Shown: piece after piece, positions 54,386 through 64,000 of the stretch
Layout: each line of letters begins with the position of its first letter
Position numbering within the stretch: the first letter of the stretch is position 1
Assembly: GCF_914767665.1 (NCBI RefSeq)
Contig: NC_059502.1
Location: 37,838,812-37,902,811 of the forward strand
From: Harmonia axyridis
Lineage: Eukaryota; Arthropoda; Insecta; Coleoptera; Coccinellidae
Direction of reading: 5' to 3'
DNA length: 64,000 nucleotides
Position numbers and translations under genes: made by a program
Notes under the pieces: model-generated
What the model saw: only the letters and a program-made list of their open reading frames with translations
What the model was told of the DNA's origin: nothing
The model's database searches: none

Positions 54386-56173
54386 TTCTAATATAGCTAA
54401 TGATGAATTGAGTAGTTATTATGGGGGTAACCTTTCTCGGTCCTGTACCACCTGTAAAATGTCATCAGTCAGCTTTTATTTCTATCCTGTTCATGAAATT
54501 GAAGTATTAGACGTCATCAGAAGTTTAAAAAATAAAAAAAGTGTGGGTACAGATTTCATCTCAGTAAAGATTCTCAAGGCAGCCGGCGCTTATCTTTCTG
54601 AACCCATCGCTCACTTATTAAACTTGTCGGTCACCACTGGTATATTTCCATCTTCGTTAAAAACAGCCACTGTTATACCAGTATACAAAAAAAAGAATGA
54701 CATTTGTGAAATCGCAAATTATCGACCGATTTCAATTCTGAGCGTACTATCGAAGGTGTTTGAAAGAACCGTGTTTCAAAGAATGACTAAATTTTTGGAC
54801 AATTTCAAGGTGATTGGCGACTGTCAACATGGTTTACGGAAGGGCCGATCTACCGAAACGGCAGCTTTCGGGTTTGTTGAGCATGTTTATGAAAGCTTAG
54901 ATAAAGGCTTATTTGTGGCGGGGATATTTTTTGATCTCTCTCGCGCATTTGATGTACTTGACTTTTCATTCATAATAAGTAAATGCTATAATCTAGGGTT
55001 TCGAGGTATTTTCCTTGATTGGTTATCAAGTTTCTTAACTGACAGAACAATGAGAGTAAGAGTGCAGAACATCTTAACTGAAGAGTATAATAACACCTCT
55101 GGCGTCCCCCAAGGATCAGTCCTAGGACCTTTTTTGTTTGTATTATTTATAAATGATTTGCCTAGTCATCTGAGAGCAGATTATATCACTCTGTTTGCTG
55201 ATGACACATCAGTATCAATAACAGCATCAAGTCATGATGAGCTCGTTGTTCCTGTAAAATTTTAGTTGAAAATTTCGTATCATGGTGCCACAAGAATTAA
55301 ATAATAGTAAATATAAAAAAACACAGTTTATACATTTTGGCTTGAAAAATAGCACTATAGGTAGTACGACAGTTGATTGTTGTGATGGAGTAGTCAAGTC
55401 TGGGGAGTGTGTTAGGTTTCTGGGCATTGACAACACCTTAAAATGGTTTCAACATATTGATTATGTCTGTGGTAAAATAAGCAAATCGTATTATGCTATC
55501 AGTCGCGTAAGGAGCTCTTTTCCACTCGAATCACTACTGAAATTGTACTATTGTATGGTATACAGTCACATATCTTATAATATTTTACTATGGGGTACAT
55601 CGTCAGAAATGAACAGAGTATTTATACTGCAGAAGAGGGTCCTTCGGCTAATTTTTGGCATGGATCCACGTTCCTCCTGTAAACCATTTTGCATTAAAAA
55701 TGGCATCTTGACCGTTCCATGTGTCTATATTTATAAGTCTCTTGTACATATCAGGGATCATTATGCATCTTTCGAAAAACTTTCTAGTTATGACAGCTAT
55801 GCTACTAGAAACACTGCTATACTCTCTCTGCCTAAGCACAGAACATCCAAATTCGAAAATTCACCTACTTATAAAGGATTAAAATTGTTCAATAAATTGC
55901 CTGCATCAATCAAATTTTTAGATCGTACAAGTTTCAAAAAGAGAATAAAGTCTTTATTGCTTGGAAAATGTTTTTATAGCATAAACGAATATTTCCATGA
56001 TTCTCCTCTGAATTGTTAGGCATTTGTTCTATTATTATTGTTGCTATATATTATACTGAATTGTAATTCATTTGTTTATTTTTCTTTTCTTCTTTCTCTA
56101 TGATGTGACTATTCTCATACATTTTATAATGTCTTAAGAGATCAATAAATGTTATTATTATTATTATTATTAA
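54386..56173 (+). pseudogene. CR1-like element Y: 5'-truncated RT
   Basis: The frame opens NIANDELSSYYGGNLSRSC, just upstream of RT, and continues EIEVLDVIRSLKNKKSVGTD, IANYRPISILSVLSKVFERT, QHGLRKGRSTETAAFGF, IFFDLSRAFDVLDF, SGVPQGSVLGPFLF, TLFADDTSVSI. A frameshift near 55240 and a TAA near 55299 lead into 55282-56019, the thumb and C-terminal end (SYYAISRVRSSFPLESLL, NILLWGTSSEMNRVFILQKRVL). The UTR carries AATAAA and a (TTA)n tail (56152-56173). It inserted into element H between ORF1 and ORF2. It is related to H but not the same subfamily. Confidence 0.8.
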
Positions 56174-56176
56174 TCA

Positions 56177-57113
56177 TTATACCTTTCGGCCAGAGCTGTG
56201 GGTCCATAAGTTTGATTTCATATCAAACTTGGATTTTAGTTTTTCACATGTTAAGTCTGTAGCAATATCACCGAGAAATTTATTTATATATTCAACCGAC
56301 GTAGAGGGGCTGAGTCTAGAAATATGAATATGTGATAATCGCTTTCTTGGAGCACTGTGAAGAGCAGTGGAATTAGACGAACCAATAATTGGCCTGATAT
56401 AGATACCCTGTTCGATAGTAGATTTTATTTGATATTCATTATCTTTACTCTTAGTTATTTTTTTCATTTTTTTGATTTAATTTTTTTTTATTCTCAACTG
56501 TGGTCCATTGAGAAGAAACACTACGAGGCAGTTCCAAGGCGTCAGTCGCAGCGGTGCTCACCTGATCAGGTGTTTTCAAGACTGCATATTGTGTCGAGGA
56601 ACAATTTGTAGCACCCATGTCTGGTGGAATCCCCATCATGTGTTCCGCTATCTTATCGTCAGGGGAAGACCGTTGGCGTTGGAAACTCCGATCAGCTGTT
56701 ATTGTTGTGTTGGCGTTTTTACTCACTTGCATATGATGGAGTTGATCAATAAGCGAATTAATTCGTTAATTTTGTTGTACCACTAAATCTTTCAAGCTGA
56801 ATATTTCAGAAACAAGTGGAGCTAATGCCTTTTCGACTGCAAGCTGAACGATAGAATCCAATTTACTTGATTGATCTTTTAAGTTAGCTTGCACATGTAA
56901 CGTTGAATCATGGAAATCGGAAGTCGATTCACAATTTTCACACTTCCACTTGTTTTGCGTTCCATCTTCACGCATTTTACAGAAACTCTCAATTGGAATG
57001 CTAGAGCACCCGATATGATAACTTTTAAGGCACACTTGACAATCAATAGCTTCATCATTCCTATCAATTTTATTGGAACATTTGGAGCAACTTAAGCCAC
57101 GTATACGCGTCAT
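56177..57113 (-). pseudogene. CR1-like element H, segment 1: ORF1 with PHD finger
   Basis: The minus frame starts MTRIRGLSCSKCSNKI and holds a PHD-type C4HC3 pattern (CSKC, CQVC, YHIGC, WKCENC) in the first 60 residues. A stop at 56766 breaks it; the same frame continues to 56451 (polar linker), and after a frameshift 56467-56177 reads RLSHIHISRLSPSTSVEYINKFLGDIA, an RRM-like fold. In a third frame the end QLWPKGIMI (56199-56173) matches the WPKG motif at the ORF1 ends of elements B and D. Directly after it comes the tail of element Y, and FFFKTKNEES resumes at 54385. Confidence 0.75.
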
Positions 57114-57149
57114 TCTGATACAATAGTGAATGTTTTTTTGTTTCTTGGT

Positions 57150-58703
57150 AGGAACTCCAGTAAGTATAATGGATATTCACAAAGTATGGAACATCCTTTC
57201 AAGATATGTATCTTGATTGAGGTATTTTTGGGTATTTATATTAATGATAATACAGGAAAAGAAAATTAACTAAATGCTTTAAGAGTCCGTTCATGCGGCG
57301 CAAATTCAGGCGTATTCTTAACTAATTCGGTCTTGATTTTCTTAGGAACAGTAAACGCTATCGAGATGATTCAAAACAATATTGGAAGGTCTTCACCCCT
57401 AGTATGTTCGTTAGGTAATAATTTTACTTTAAGTTGCAAATTAATTGTTTTATTGACGTAGATGTTACGATTTCCAATACCAATTTCGAATAATTCATTG
57501 CCGCTTCTGTTGACATCAATTCAAGAATCTGATACAACTTGGACATAGCTTATTTCTTTTCCTTTCCAATGATACCAATGAGTAATATCATCATAGTTAC
57601 TCAAAATTCTATGTGACATTGTAAATCTGTTAAAATTGCCAGAATTGTGAACGGAAAGTCATTGCTCCTTCCAGAGGGGCGTGGCTTGTAGCTCTCTTGA
57701 CCGTCGTTATGAGAAATATTCTTGAAAACCAAAATTATTTGTCACGAACAAAAAAAAAATCTATCGTTTATACCTGCATGTTCCTATTGCAACATTGATT
57801 ATGTTTAAAGCCATACGAACGATTTTCATGTTACTTTCTCGAATGAAAAAATGTATTCCACATGGAAGGTTTTGGATTGGATCCAATAGTCAATCAATTA
57901 CTTCGGACAGAAGGTTTCGTAAGTTCGAGAAAGAGTAAATGTCTGATATTGAAGGAAAGCGATTCGGATGTAATGATGGCTGGTAAATTACCTTGTTTTT
58001 ACCATATTTCATATAATACAAAATTTGGGAAGTTCAGAAGCTTCTTTAGATTCGGTATTGTACTTGAAAATAATACTTTGGAAGTTAACAAGAAGTGTTA
58101 TTTCACTATTTTATTGCCACATCAGATAAACATCAGTTGTAAATAAAGGTTATTCGGTACTCTTTTGTGTACCGTATTATTTCATTGCTGGAAAATTTGA
58201 CAGTTTCTAGGTAGGTTCAGCATTGCATAGGTACTTGAAAGAAGGCAATTTCGGAGTAAAGAGTTGAAGTGGTCTATATTTGTACCTATATACGTATATT
58301 TCTACTTACTCAATGATTTTATGAGAAAATGATGAATATAAACCATACCTGACATTAAAATAACGCATTTTCAAACTGAAATTTCTAGAATGGTAGTTTC
58401 AATTTGGGGTTGAGGTATTACTAGAAGTTTTCATATATATTTGGCCTGTACAGTTCTCCTTATAATTTTGTTTATGTGTATTCAATTGAACCTTTTTTGC
58501 TGGGAAATATCCGATGAATTCCGAATTGTTTATATTCTGCAATTCATAGATTCTCTGAAAGAACTTTCCAATCACTCCGTTATTTTTGAATGAAATTTAT
58601 CTAATATGCGTTTGGTGAAGGAAATAAAAATTGGGTTTCAGTTGAAATTAGTTCTATTACGTGATATGTGTAACATTTCGAAAACAATTATGTTCTTGTC
58701 CAG
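57150..58703 (+). other. Intron 3 stretch without a recognised gene
   Basis: A 94-codon frame (57862-58146) shows no family pattern. The rest is AT-rich with no repeat partner in the window. Confidence 0.4.
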
Positions 58704-58790
58704 AACATCCAGAAATACTTGATATAAGCACATCCGCCGTCAGTAGTGTCATGAATCCTGGTGATGGTTATGCACAGCTGAAGAAAATAG
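58704..58790 (+). CDS. Weak candidate exon in intron 3
   Basis: Between the acceptor TGTTCTTGTCCAG (ending 58703) and a poor donor (GTTTGA at 58791) lies a frame EHPEILDISTSAVSSVMNPG followed by DGYAQLKKI, entering and leaving in phase 1 like the receptor exons. It would give Glu instead of the expected Gly after exon 3. The residues are non-repetitive, but I do not recognise them as the next receptor block. Confidence 0.2.
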
Positions 58791-58949
58791 GTTTGATATG
58801 AATATCCCTGGTCTTTTATTTTCACTGTATGAAGAAAGAAAAAAGAAGAAAGAAAGTTTATTCAGAAGTAGGTGATAGAATATCATTCAAAATTTTTCAC
58901 AACGTTCATAACTTTAATAATTTCAAAATAAAAGAGTACACAATGAAGT

Positions 58950-60174
58950 ATGTAATGCCTGGGAACAGATAGCGTTGAAATCTATGAAAGAAGCCACAGC
59001 AGAAGAAGCGAAATAAGTGATCGAATGTAGTAAAGTAGAAAGTATCGATATAAATAGTACACCTTCAATAACGGGAGTTTGTGGTGGTAGTTGGGCAAAA
59101 CGATCTTATCGCAACTGGGGAAATTATAATTCACTCTCCGGAGTTCCTACAATTGTTGTGATGCAAACTGGAAAAATTTTATACTTGGGTGTGAAAAATA
59201 AGTTTTGCATAATATGTCAAAGAGCTGAAACTAACAATGAAACACCAACAAAGCATATATGCTATAAAAATTGGAATTCATCTTCGACAGCCATGGAAGC
59301 TGAAGGATTTTGTTCCAATTTACCTATGTACAACTTGATAGAGCAAAATTGTTGCCGATGGGGACAATAGCTGTCACAAAAAAAATTCTTGATAGTAGAC
59401 CTTATGAACATTGTACAGTTCAGAAAATAGAATGTACCAATCATTTACGTCAGTCATATATTCAGTGAACATAAGTATTTTGCCAAATTAGGCTACTTTT
59501 GTGAGAAAAAAGTAGCTGATTTAGACAACTATATGCAAGATTTGTGACAGTTCGATATAGAGGAGAAAATTATGCAGGCGGTGAGATATTTAGCACTTCA
59601 TGCCAGAAGTCTCATAGAAAATGTAACAACGAACATTGTGGAACAATTCAATGCTATGATCAAAGAGTAGAAGGTGAAAGAATTAATTACGCTTTGAGAA
59701 GATGCTACCAAAGTCCTTGTTAGGCAGTAGTTGTTGCAAAGAAAAAAAAACCGCTATACGCTATACACAAAGATATGATAGGTCGTAAGTCCAGGACAAA
59801 CGGTGAAGAGAATATAACGAAGTAGTGTCTTAAAAAAAAGGAGAAGGAGCTAGAAGCTACAGTTCTCTGCAGGGCCAGATAATAATTATTGAGAAAATTG
59901 TGAAAACCCAGACATGGACGAGGAAACATTCCAATTATATAGGGCTGAATTCTTAAGGGGTTTAATCAAAACAGAAGAAGCTCATAAAGAAATTGAGCTG
60001 AAAACACGGCTCCAAACTGATTCCGCTGATTGGCATCAGCAGAGGAGGAAATTGTTGACGGCTTCAATATTTGGAGAAATATGTAAAATGCCTCCTATGA
60101 CAAGTTATTGCTCAACAGTTGAAGGCAAACAAATCACATATTTGGAAAAAATGATGATCAGGAATATCGATTGA
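58950..60174 (+). pseudogene. Mutator-like transposase with YqaJ-type nuclease, decayed
   Basis: Fragments follow the order of a known insect/invertebrate transposon protein: a polar start (MKEATAEEAK), then the DDE-type Mutator-like block SITGVCGGSWAKRSYRNWGNYNSLSG, KILYLGVKNKFCIICQRAE, ICYKNWNSSSTAMEAEGF (59017-59370), then HARSLIENVTTNIVEQFNAMI (about 59598-59670), and finally a YqaJ-like nuclease start TRLQTDSADWHQQRRKLLTASIFGEICK (59914-60174). The expected DG before CWSKRSY is changed to CGG here. Many stops separate the pieces and no terminal repeats are visible. Confidence 0.65.
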
Positions 60175-60179
60175 AACAA

Positions 60180-60833
60180 AGTCATAATTATTATTTTCAA
60201 GTTCAGGGATAATTAAATATAGCTGAAAGAGAAAAATGCCTTTGTCGTGTGGACTTTGAAGGACTTTTTATTTATCGAAGTCAACATCGATGGAAAGTTT
60301 TTCGAAGAAAAATTTTATCAGAATTGTGTTTTACCTGTACCCTTATTTTTAAGACTCTATGTCTTGACATAGAGACGATATTTCAAAGCTCATTCCTTAA
60401 TTCATAAGGGTTTTTAACAATTCAAAAAATGAGGATAATGGTATACCAAAGCGTATTTGGATTCTCAATTCGATATCAAGTAATTATGGAAAGTAGAGAG
60501 TCTTTTTTAAAACCTAAAAAAGAGTTCGTATTTCTCAACTCACTTTTTATCACAAAGAAACCGTCTTTACAATCATAATCATAGGTGACCATTTGACAAT
60601 CATTTCATTTCATCAAAATGTCAAAAATTCGGCTACATATTCCGACACGCACTAGTAGAACTCGAGAAAGAAACGAGATCATCCCAGTGCGTTACAAATT
60701 CATTCAATCTGGGCTGAGGGCCTAATACATTCTTGATATTTCTACCACGTTAGTCGACGCCCAACCGCTGTTGCCCCTTCACGTTGGGACCCCTCTGCTT
60801 CCCAATCAGTGTGGTGTAAACAGACTCTCAACA
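60180..60833 (+). other. Unrecognised stretch before a Gypsy LTR
   Basis: Two GC-richer blocks (60650-60830) contain no ORF and no fold I can support. They may be flanking repeat. Confidence 0.35.
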
Positions 60834-61030
60834 TGTAATCTCTTCTGCAATTGTACATCGAATAACTTTTATTCGAAGTAATCTAGCAGACAAAGACATA
60901 AATATACATATGCAACAGAGTAGTAGAAAGAAGTAAAGATTACTGTACATAGTACAGTAAAACCGAAGACAACTTAATCTATCAGCCACTAGATGGAGAA
61001 TACATATTTTGGGCAAAAATATTAAAAACA
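60834..61030 (-). repeat. Putative 3' LTR of a minus-strand Gypsy fragment
   Basis: On the minus strand the LTR would start TGTTTTTAATATT at 61030, directly after a purine tract (TTAGGGGGAAGAATTTAG, 61031-61048), and end AGAGATTACA at 60834, with GAATAAAA for polyadenylation at about 60870. It is about 197 bp with TG..CA ends. Confidence 0.5.
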
Positions 61031-61258
61031 CTAAATTCTTCCCCCTAATAACTAAACAAAATAACTTTTTATATATAAAGTAATAAGTCACATATATACA
61101 TTTCGGTTTTAGGAAATTTTACAATTATTGAATATTATCAATTTACAAGTTACATTTCAATTATCCTGATACAAAACGTGCTGGAGGTTTTAAAACTGTT
61201 TTTAGTCTACAAGAATTATCAATGGATGGACATGCCTCGACATAATCCCTATGTATAT

Positions 61259-61750
61259 CTATATCTGAGTTCGAAATACATTATTGAGTACGCTTTCTAA
61301 AGGATAACTTATATCGTTACATGTTTTCAGAATTTGATTTGAATGTCTCTTCCCTGTCTTATCTAAACTAAGGATTCTAACTAAAAATGTTACTTTACCA
61401 ATTTTCTTGATTATTTGACCTTTTATCCAATTTATTGAATTTGGATCTCTATAATCATCTACCATAACAATATCATCTACTTCAAAATTAACTTTATTGT
61501 TACCTTTGAAATTTCTCTTTTGTGATTGTTGATTATGTTCAACTCTATTTTCTACAAATTTACTGGGTGGTCTATATAACTAAGCATCAAATCTGGTTCT
61601 AAGATTTCTGTCAAACATTAATTGAGCTGGGCTCACTCCAGTAGTAGAGTGCTCAGTAGTCCTTCTCCGATTTCCAGAAGCGATAGAATTATGAATTTGA
61701 TGAGAAATTCTTTTAACTTAAGAATTTGCCTAGTCATCGTTCGTAAACTC
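61259..61750 (-). pseudogene. Gypsy integrase C-terminal fragment
   Basis: The minus strand reads HSTTGVSPAQLMFDRNLRTRFDA, a stop, LYRPPSKFVENRVEHNQQSQKRNFKG, then VDDIVMVDDYRDPNSINWIKGQIIKKIGKVTFLVRIL and RHSNQILK. This is the end of the integrase of a Ty3/Gypsy family in which TGVSPAQLM and a short GPY-less C-terminus are typical. Everything upstream is lost near 61750. Confidence 0.65.
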
Positions 61751-61799
61751 TTTTATAGAGGGTATCCGTTATCAATGTTCAAATATAAAGAATTTCAAA

Positions 61800-62290
61800 T
61801 TGGTTTTTCTCGAGTTTGTCAAATGTAACACCCTGTATTTTTTTCATGATGATATACACAGTTCAAAACCTTACATTTTTCCAGGAGTAACCAAAGAGCT
61901 ATTTTCACTCCTGCTTCCAGCAGGCACGAAAAATGAAATCAGAACGGAACATTTCATTCAAATATTGGATATAAAAACAAATGGGCGTTGAAAAAAACAA
62001 AGAAAAATTGTGTTAATGATCTAAGAGATGTTCAAAGTGTCGTCCGCCTTCTCTATAACACAAAGCGATCCGATCGTTGAATGACCCACTAACCCTCATC
62101 AGCATGGCTGGAGTAATGCTTCGGACAGCAGTCACAATTCTTTCAAATTGTTTCTTCTCGAGTTTTTCAAATTTAACACCCTATATTTTTTTCCATGATG
62201 ATGTACACAGTTTAAAACCTTACATTTTTTCACGAGTAACCTTAGGATTATTTTCACTCCTGTGTCCAGAAGACACGAAAAATGACATTT
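61800..62290. repeat. Two direct copies of a transposon end, about 345 bp apart
   Basis: CTCGAGTTTGTCAAATGTAA at 61808 recurs as CTCGAGTTTTTCAAATTTAA at 62156. The copies stay alike for about 120 bp (ATGATGATATACACAG / ATGATGATGTACACAG, then GAGTAACC..., CACTCCTG..CCAG, CACGAAAAATGA). They look like the 5' ends of a mariner-like element. Confidence 0.65.
62012..62152 (-). pseudogene. Mariner-like transposase C-terminal end
   Basis: The minus strand reads EQFERIVTAVRSITPAMLMR, then VSGSFNDRIALCYREGGRHFEHLLDH and a stop. This is the C-terminal tail of a Tc1/mariner-like transposase group found widely in insects. It is intact over 47 codons. Confidence 0.6.
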
Positions 62291-62745
62291 CAACCAAAAA
62301 TTTCAGGAATAATGAACATAATAACTGAAAAATCGGCCACTAATGAAGACAAGGAGCTTGAGGCTTTACTGTATGTAACTGAAAATTCACACACAAGCCA
62401 AAGGGAGCTTGGTGTATCCTGTAGTATAAGTGAGAGTTCAGTTCAAAGAATCCTCAAAAAGAATAAGTATCATGACACCACATTCAGATCCACCAGGCGC
62501 TTACCGATATTGATTTTGAAAACCGTCTGAATTTCTTTAACTGGGCAAGTTTTCAAATTGAACAGAACCCTAAATTTTTTGAATTTCTTTTATTCAGTTA
62601 TGAAGAAACCTTCCACAATTCCGGTGCCGTCATTGGCACAATTTTCACTATTACTCTGTAGAAAATCCAAGAATTATAAGGGAAATAGATCAATCAACAC
62701 AGTTGGTCACTGAATCATCCTTTTTTCAAGGATGTGATTAAGAGG
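62291..62745 (+). pseudogene. Mariner-like transposase N-terminal part
   Basis: The frame starts in the second repeat copy and encodes a helix-turn-helix (TSQRELGVSCSISESSVQRILKKNKYH), then after a frameshift LTDIDFENRLNFFNWASFQIEQNP and LLFSYEETFHNSGAV, HNFHYYSVENPRIIREID. In the FSDEATF motif of the family the catalytic Asp is replaced by Tyr. The copy ends near 62745. Confidence 0.6.
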
Positions 62746-62769
62746 TGTTTTCTTTATCTGGGTTGGTCA

Positions 62770-63057
62770 AAGTGTCGCGTCAGGAAACATTTTAATCTTA
62801 TAAGGTGTTTCAAATGCTGGAAGTTTGGTCATTACCGCCGTGAATGCAGAAATGAGAGCGACTTATGTCCTTAGTGTTCTGGTCTCCATGACATAAAACG
62901 TTGCGATTCAAAGAATATATGTTGTTGTGAATTGCAAATTTTCAAACTCCAAATTCAAAACTGTTTACGATGTAGGTCATAGCGCGGATAGCTCTAAGTG
63001 TAATTATTTTTTGTCTGATCTAGATACGGTAAAAAGTAGAGTTGAGTATGCAGAGTG
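62770..63057 (+). pseudogene. Non-LTR element Z: ORF1 end with CCHC knuckles
   Basis: The plus strand reads RCFKCWKFGHYRRECRNESDLCP with an intact CX2CX4HX4C knuckle, then a stop, CSGLHDIKRCDSKN (second, shorter knuckle) and CLRCRS. CCHC knuckles at the end of ORF1 fit Jockey/I/R1-like elements and differ from the PHD-type ORF1 of H and D. Confidence 0.6.
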
Positions 63058-64000
63058 AACAGCATAAAGTTTTAAAAATTTCTCATTTCAATGTTTGTTC
63101 TTTATACCTAAAACTTGATGAATTGCATGATGTATTAGCTGCTGAAGGTCTTGATATTGTTTTTTCAAACTGAAACTTTGGTGAACCAAAATATTACGGA
63201 TGAAAGTGTTTCCAACCCTAGTTTCCGAATTTTAAGATGTGATCGCACTGGGCGCGTTGGAGGAGTTGTAGGTTTTTATATATTGGATTAATTGTCGTCA
63301 AAGCGTACATTCGTTGATTTCAATCCGCCTAATGGAATAGAGCATATTTGAGTTGATCTGAAGATTGGCAGGGGGACTTTTTTTTTGGGATCTATTTATC
63401 GAACATCATTATGTAACACATCCAACTTCATTCGCTATTTTGATGATTTTTTGTGCACTGTATCCTCGAATTTTGAACATATAATTCTCGCGGGAAATAT
63501 AAATGAAAATCTGCTGAGCGAAAATAATTTCATTGAGTGTATAGAATCTTATGTCTTGAAACAGCTGATCCATGAGCCAACACGCATAACTGTCACTTCA
63601 CAGATCCTACTCGATGTGATTTGTTACACCAAATTAGATTTAGTTATAGATTCTGGGGTCATAGATTACTCAATGTCAGATCATAGAGGTGTATACTGTA
63701 GTATAAATTTGAGGAGAAAGATTAATACTCCGAAGTTTGTACGTTATCGCGACTTTCGCAATTTTTTCCTCCAAGATTTTATGTTGGACCTTTTCAATAA
63801 ATCATTTGATGATATTTTTTATGTTCGTGATATTAATCTGAAAATTTCTATCTTCAGGCACTACCTGGTCGATATTTTTGATGTGCATTCCTCTTATCTT
63901 GAGTCTAGAAGCACCAAGACATTCACCCCATGGATAACTCCAACTATTAAAAACATGATGAGGTTGAGGGATAAGGCTTTATCGAGATATAAACGCACGA
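63050..64000 (+). pseudogene. Non-LTR element Z: endonuclease (partial, runs off the window)
   Basis: Starting about 63070 the sequence reads LKISHFNVCSLYLKLDELHDVLAAEGLDIVF, then RILRCDRTGRVGGVVGF, LGSIYRTS, IILAGNINENLL (where GDFN is expected), LDLVIDSGV and YSMSDHRGVYCSI, the order of an endonuclease/exonuclease/phosphatase domain. Stops and shifts are few but present, for example after IVFSN and FYILD. The linker (FTPWITPTIKNMMRLRDKAL) begins at about 63925 and RT must lie beyond 64000. Loss of the GDFN catalytic Asp suggests it is dead. Confidence 0.65.

Noticed and set aside
53385..56173. Twin-priming inversion of one element (endonuclease minus, RT plus)
   Set aside because: ORF1 of the same minus-strand element lies beyond the plus-strand RT, and the RT has its own tail, so nested insertion explains more.
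57862..58146. 94-codon ORF
   Set aside because: No recognisable motif, no splice context and no repeat partner.
60650..60833. Possible structural RNA in GC-richer text
   Set aside because: I could not form a convincing tRNA or snRNA fold, and it borders an LTR.

Overview
This window looks like insect nuclear DNA. It is AT-rich, has no operon structure, and has exons with GT..AG borders separated by introns of 5 to 26 kb. Nearly everything else is transposable-element debris of types common in insects: errantivirus-like and other Ty3/Gypsy elements, BEL/Pao, Jockey-, CR1- and RTE-like non-LTR elements, hAT, Tc1/mariner, Mutator-like/YqaJ, MITE-like hairpins and a tRNA-derived SINE. A beetle is possible, but order or species cannot be settled from sequence alone. 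I see no rRNA genes, CRISPR arrays or bacterial signals.

The host gene is the 5' part of an ionotropic glutamate receptor of kainate type on the + strand. Exon 1 (ATG 3935, signal peptide, donor at 4023), exon 2 (26638-26799) and exon 3 (32384-32635) join in matching phase and encode the start of the extracellular amino-terminal domain. Intron 1 is about 22.6 kb, intron 2 about 5.6 kb, and intron 3 runs at least to 58.7 kb (weak exon candidate) and perhaps out of the window.

Layout: 1-2440 is the 3' end of an errantivirus-like element with a broken env. 2487-3510 is a long inverted repeat. 4.7-6.9 kb holds non-LTR remnants. 6.96-8.82 kb is an internally deleted Gypsy element with an LTR. 8.9-11.2 kb is a minus-strand Jockey-like element. 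11.4-15.5 kb is a minus-strand BEL/Pao element. 15.5-24.3 kb is a minus-strand Gypsy element whose LTRs contain a 220-bp tandem repeat, and it is disrupted by a CR1-like element. 24.3-37.3 kb holds RTE, MITE, hAT, Jockey, SINE and Gypsy fragments around exons 2 and 3. 37.4-42.4 kb is a nearly intact Gypsy pol. 42.4-44.4 kb is a DNA transposon with about 155-bp terminal inverted repeats. 47.4-57.1 kb is a nested CR1 cluster. 59-64 kb holds Mutator-like/YqaJ, Gypsy, mariner and CCHC-type non-LTR remnants.

The most unusual finding is at 40026-42191. The Gypsy pol reading frame continues past an intact integrase (D188, D248, E284, a DDX35E triad) into a TARG1/OARD1-like macrodomain (about residues 505-640) and then a CCCH zinc finger (C651, C659, C665, H669). 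The macrodomain keeps counterparts of both catalytic residues, Lys571 and Asp612, at the family spacing of 41 residues. A retrotransposon carrying an ADP-ribosyl hydrolase-like module is not something I know to be described.

The second notable result is a reconstruction of 47.4-57.1 kb. One minus-strand CR1-like element of about 4 kb (PHD-finger ORF1, endonuclease, RT) has been split into three pieces by two later plus-strand insertions.
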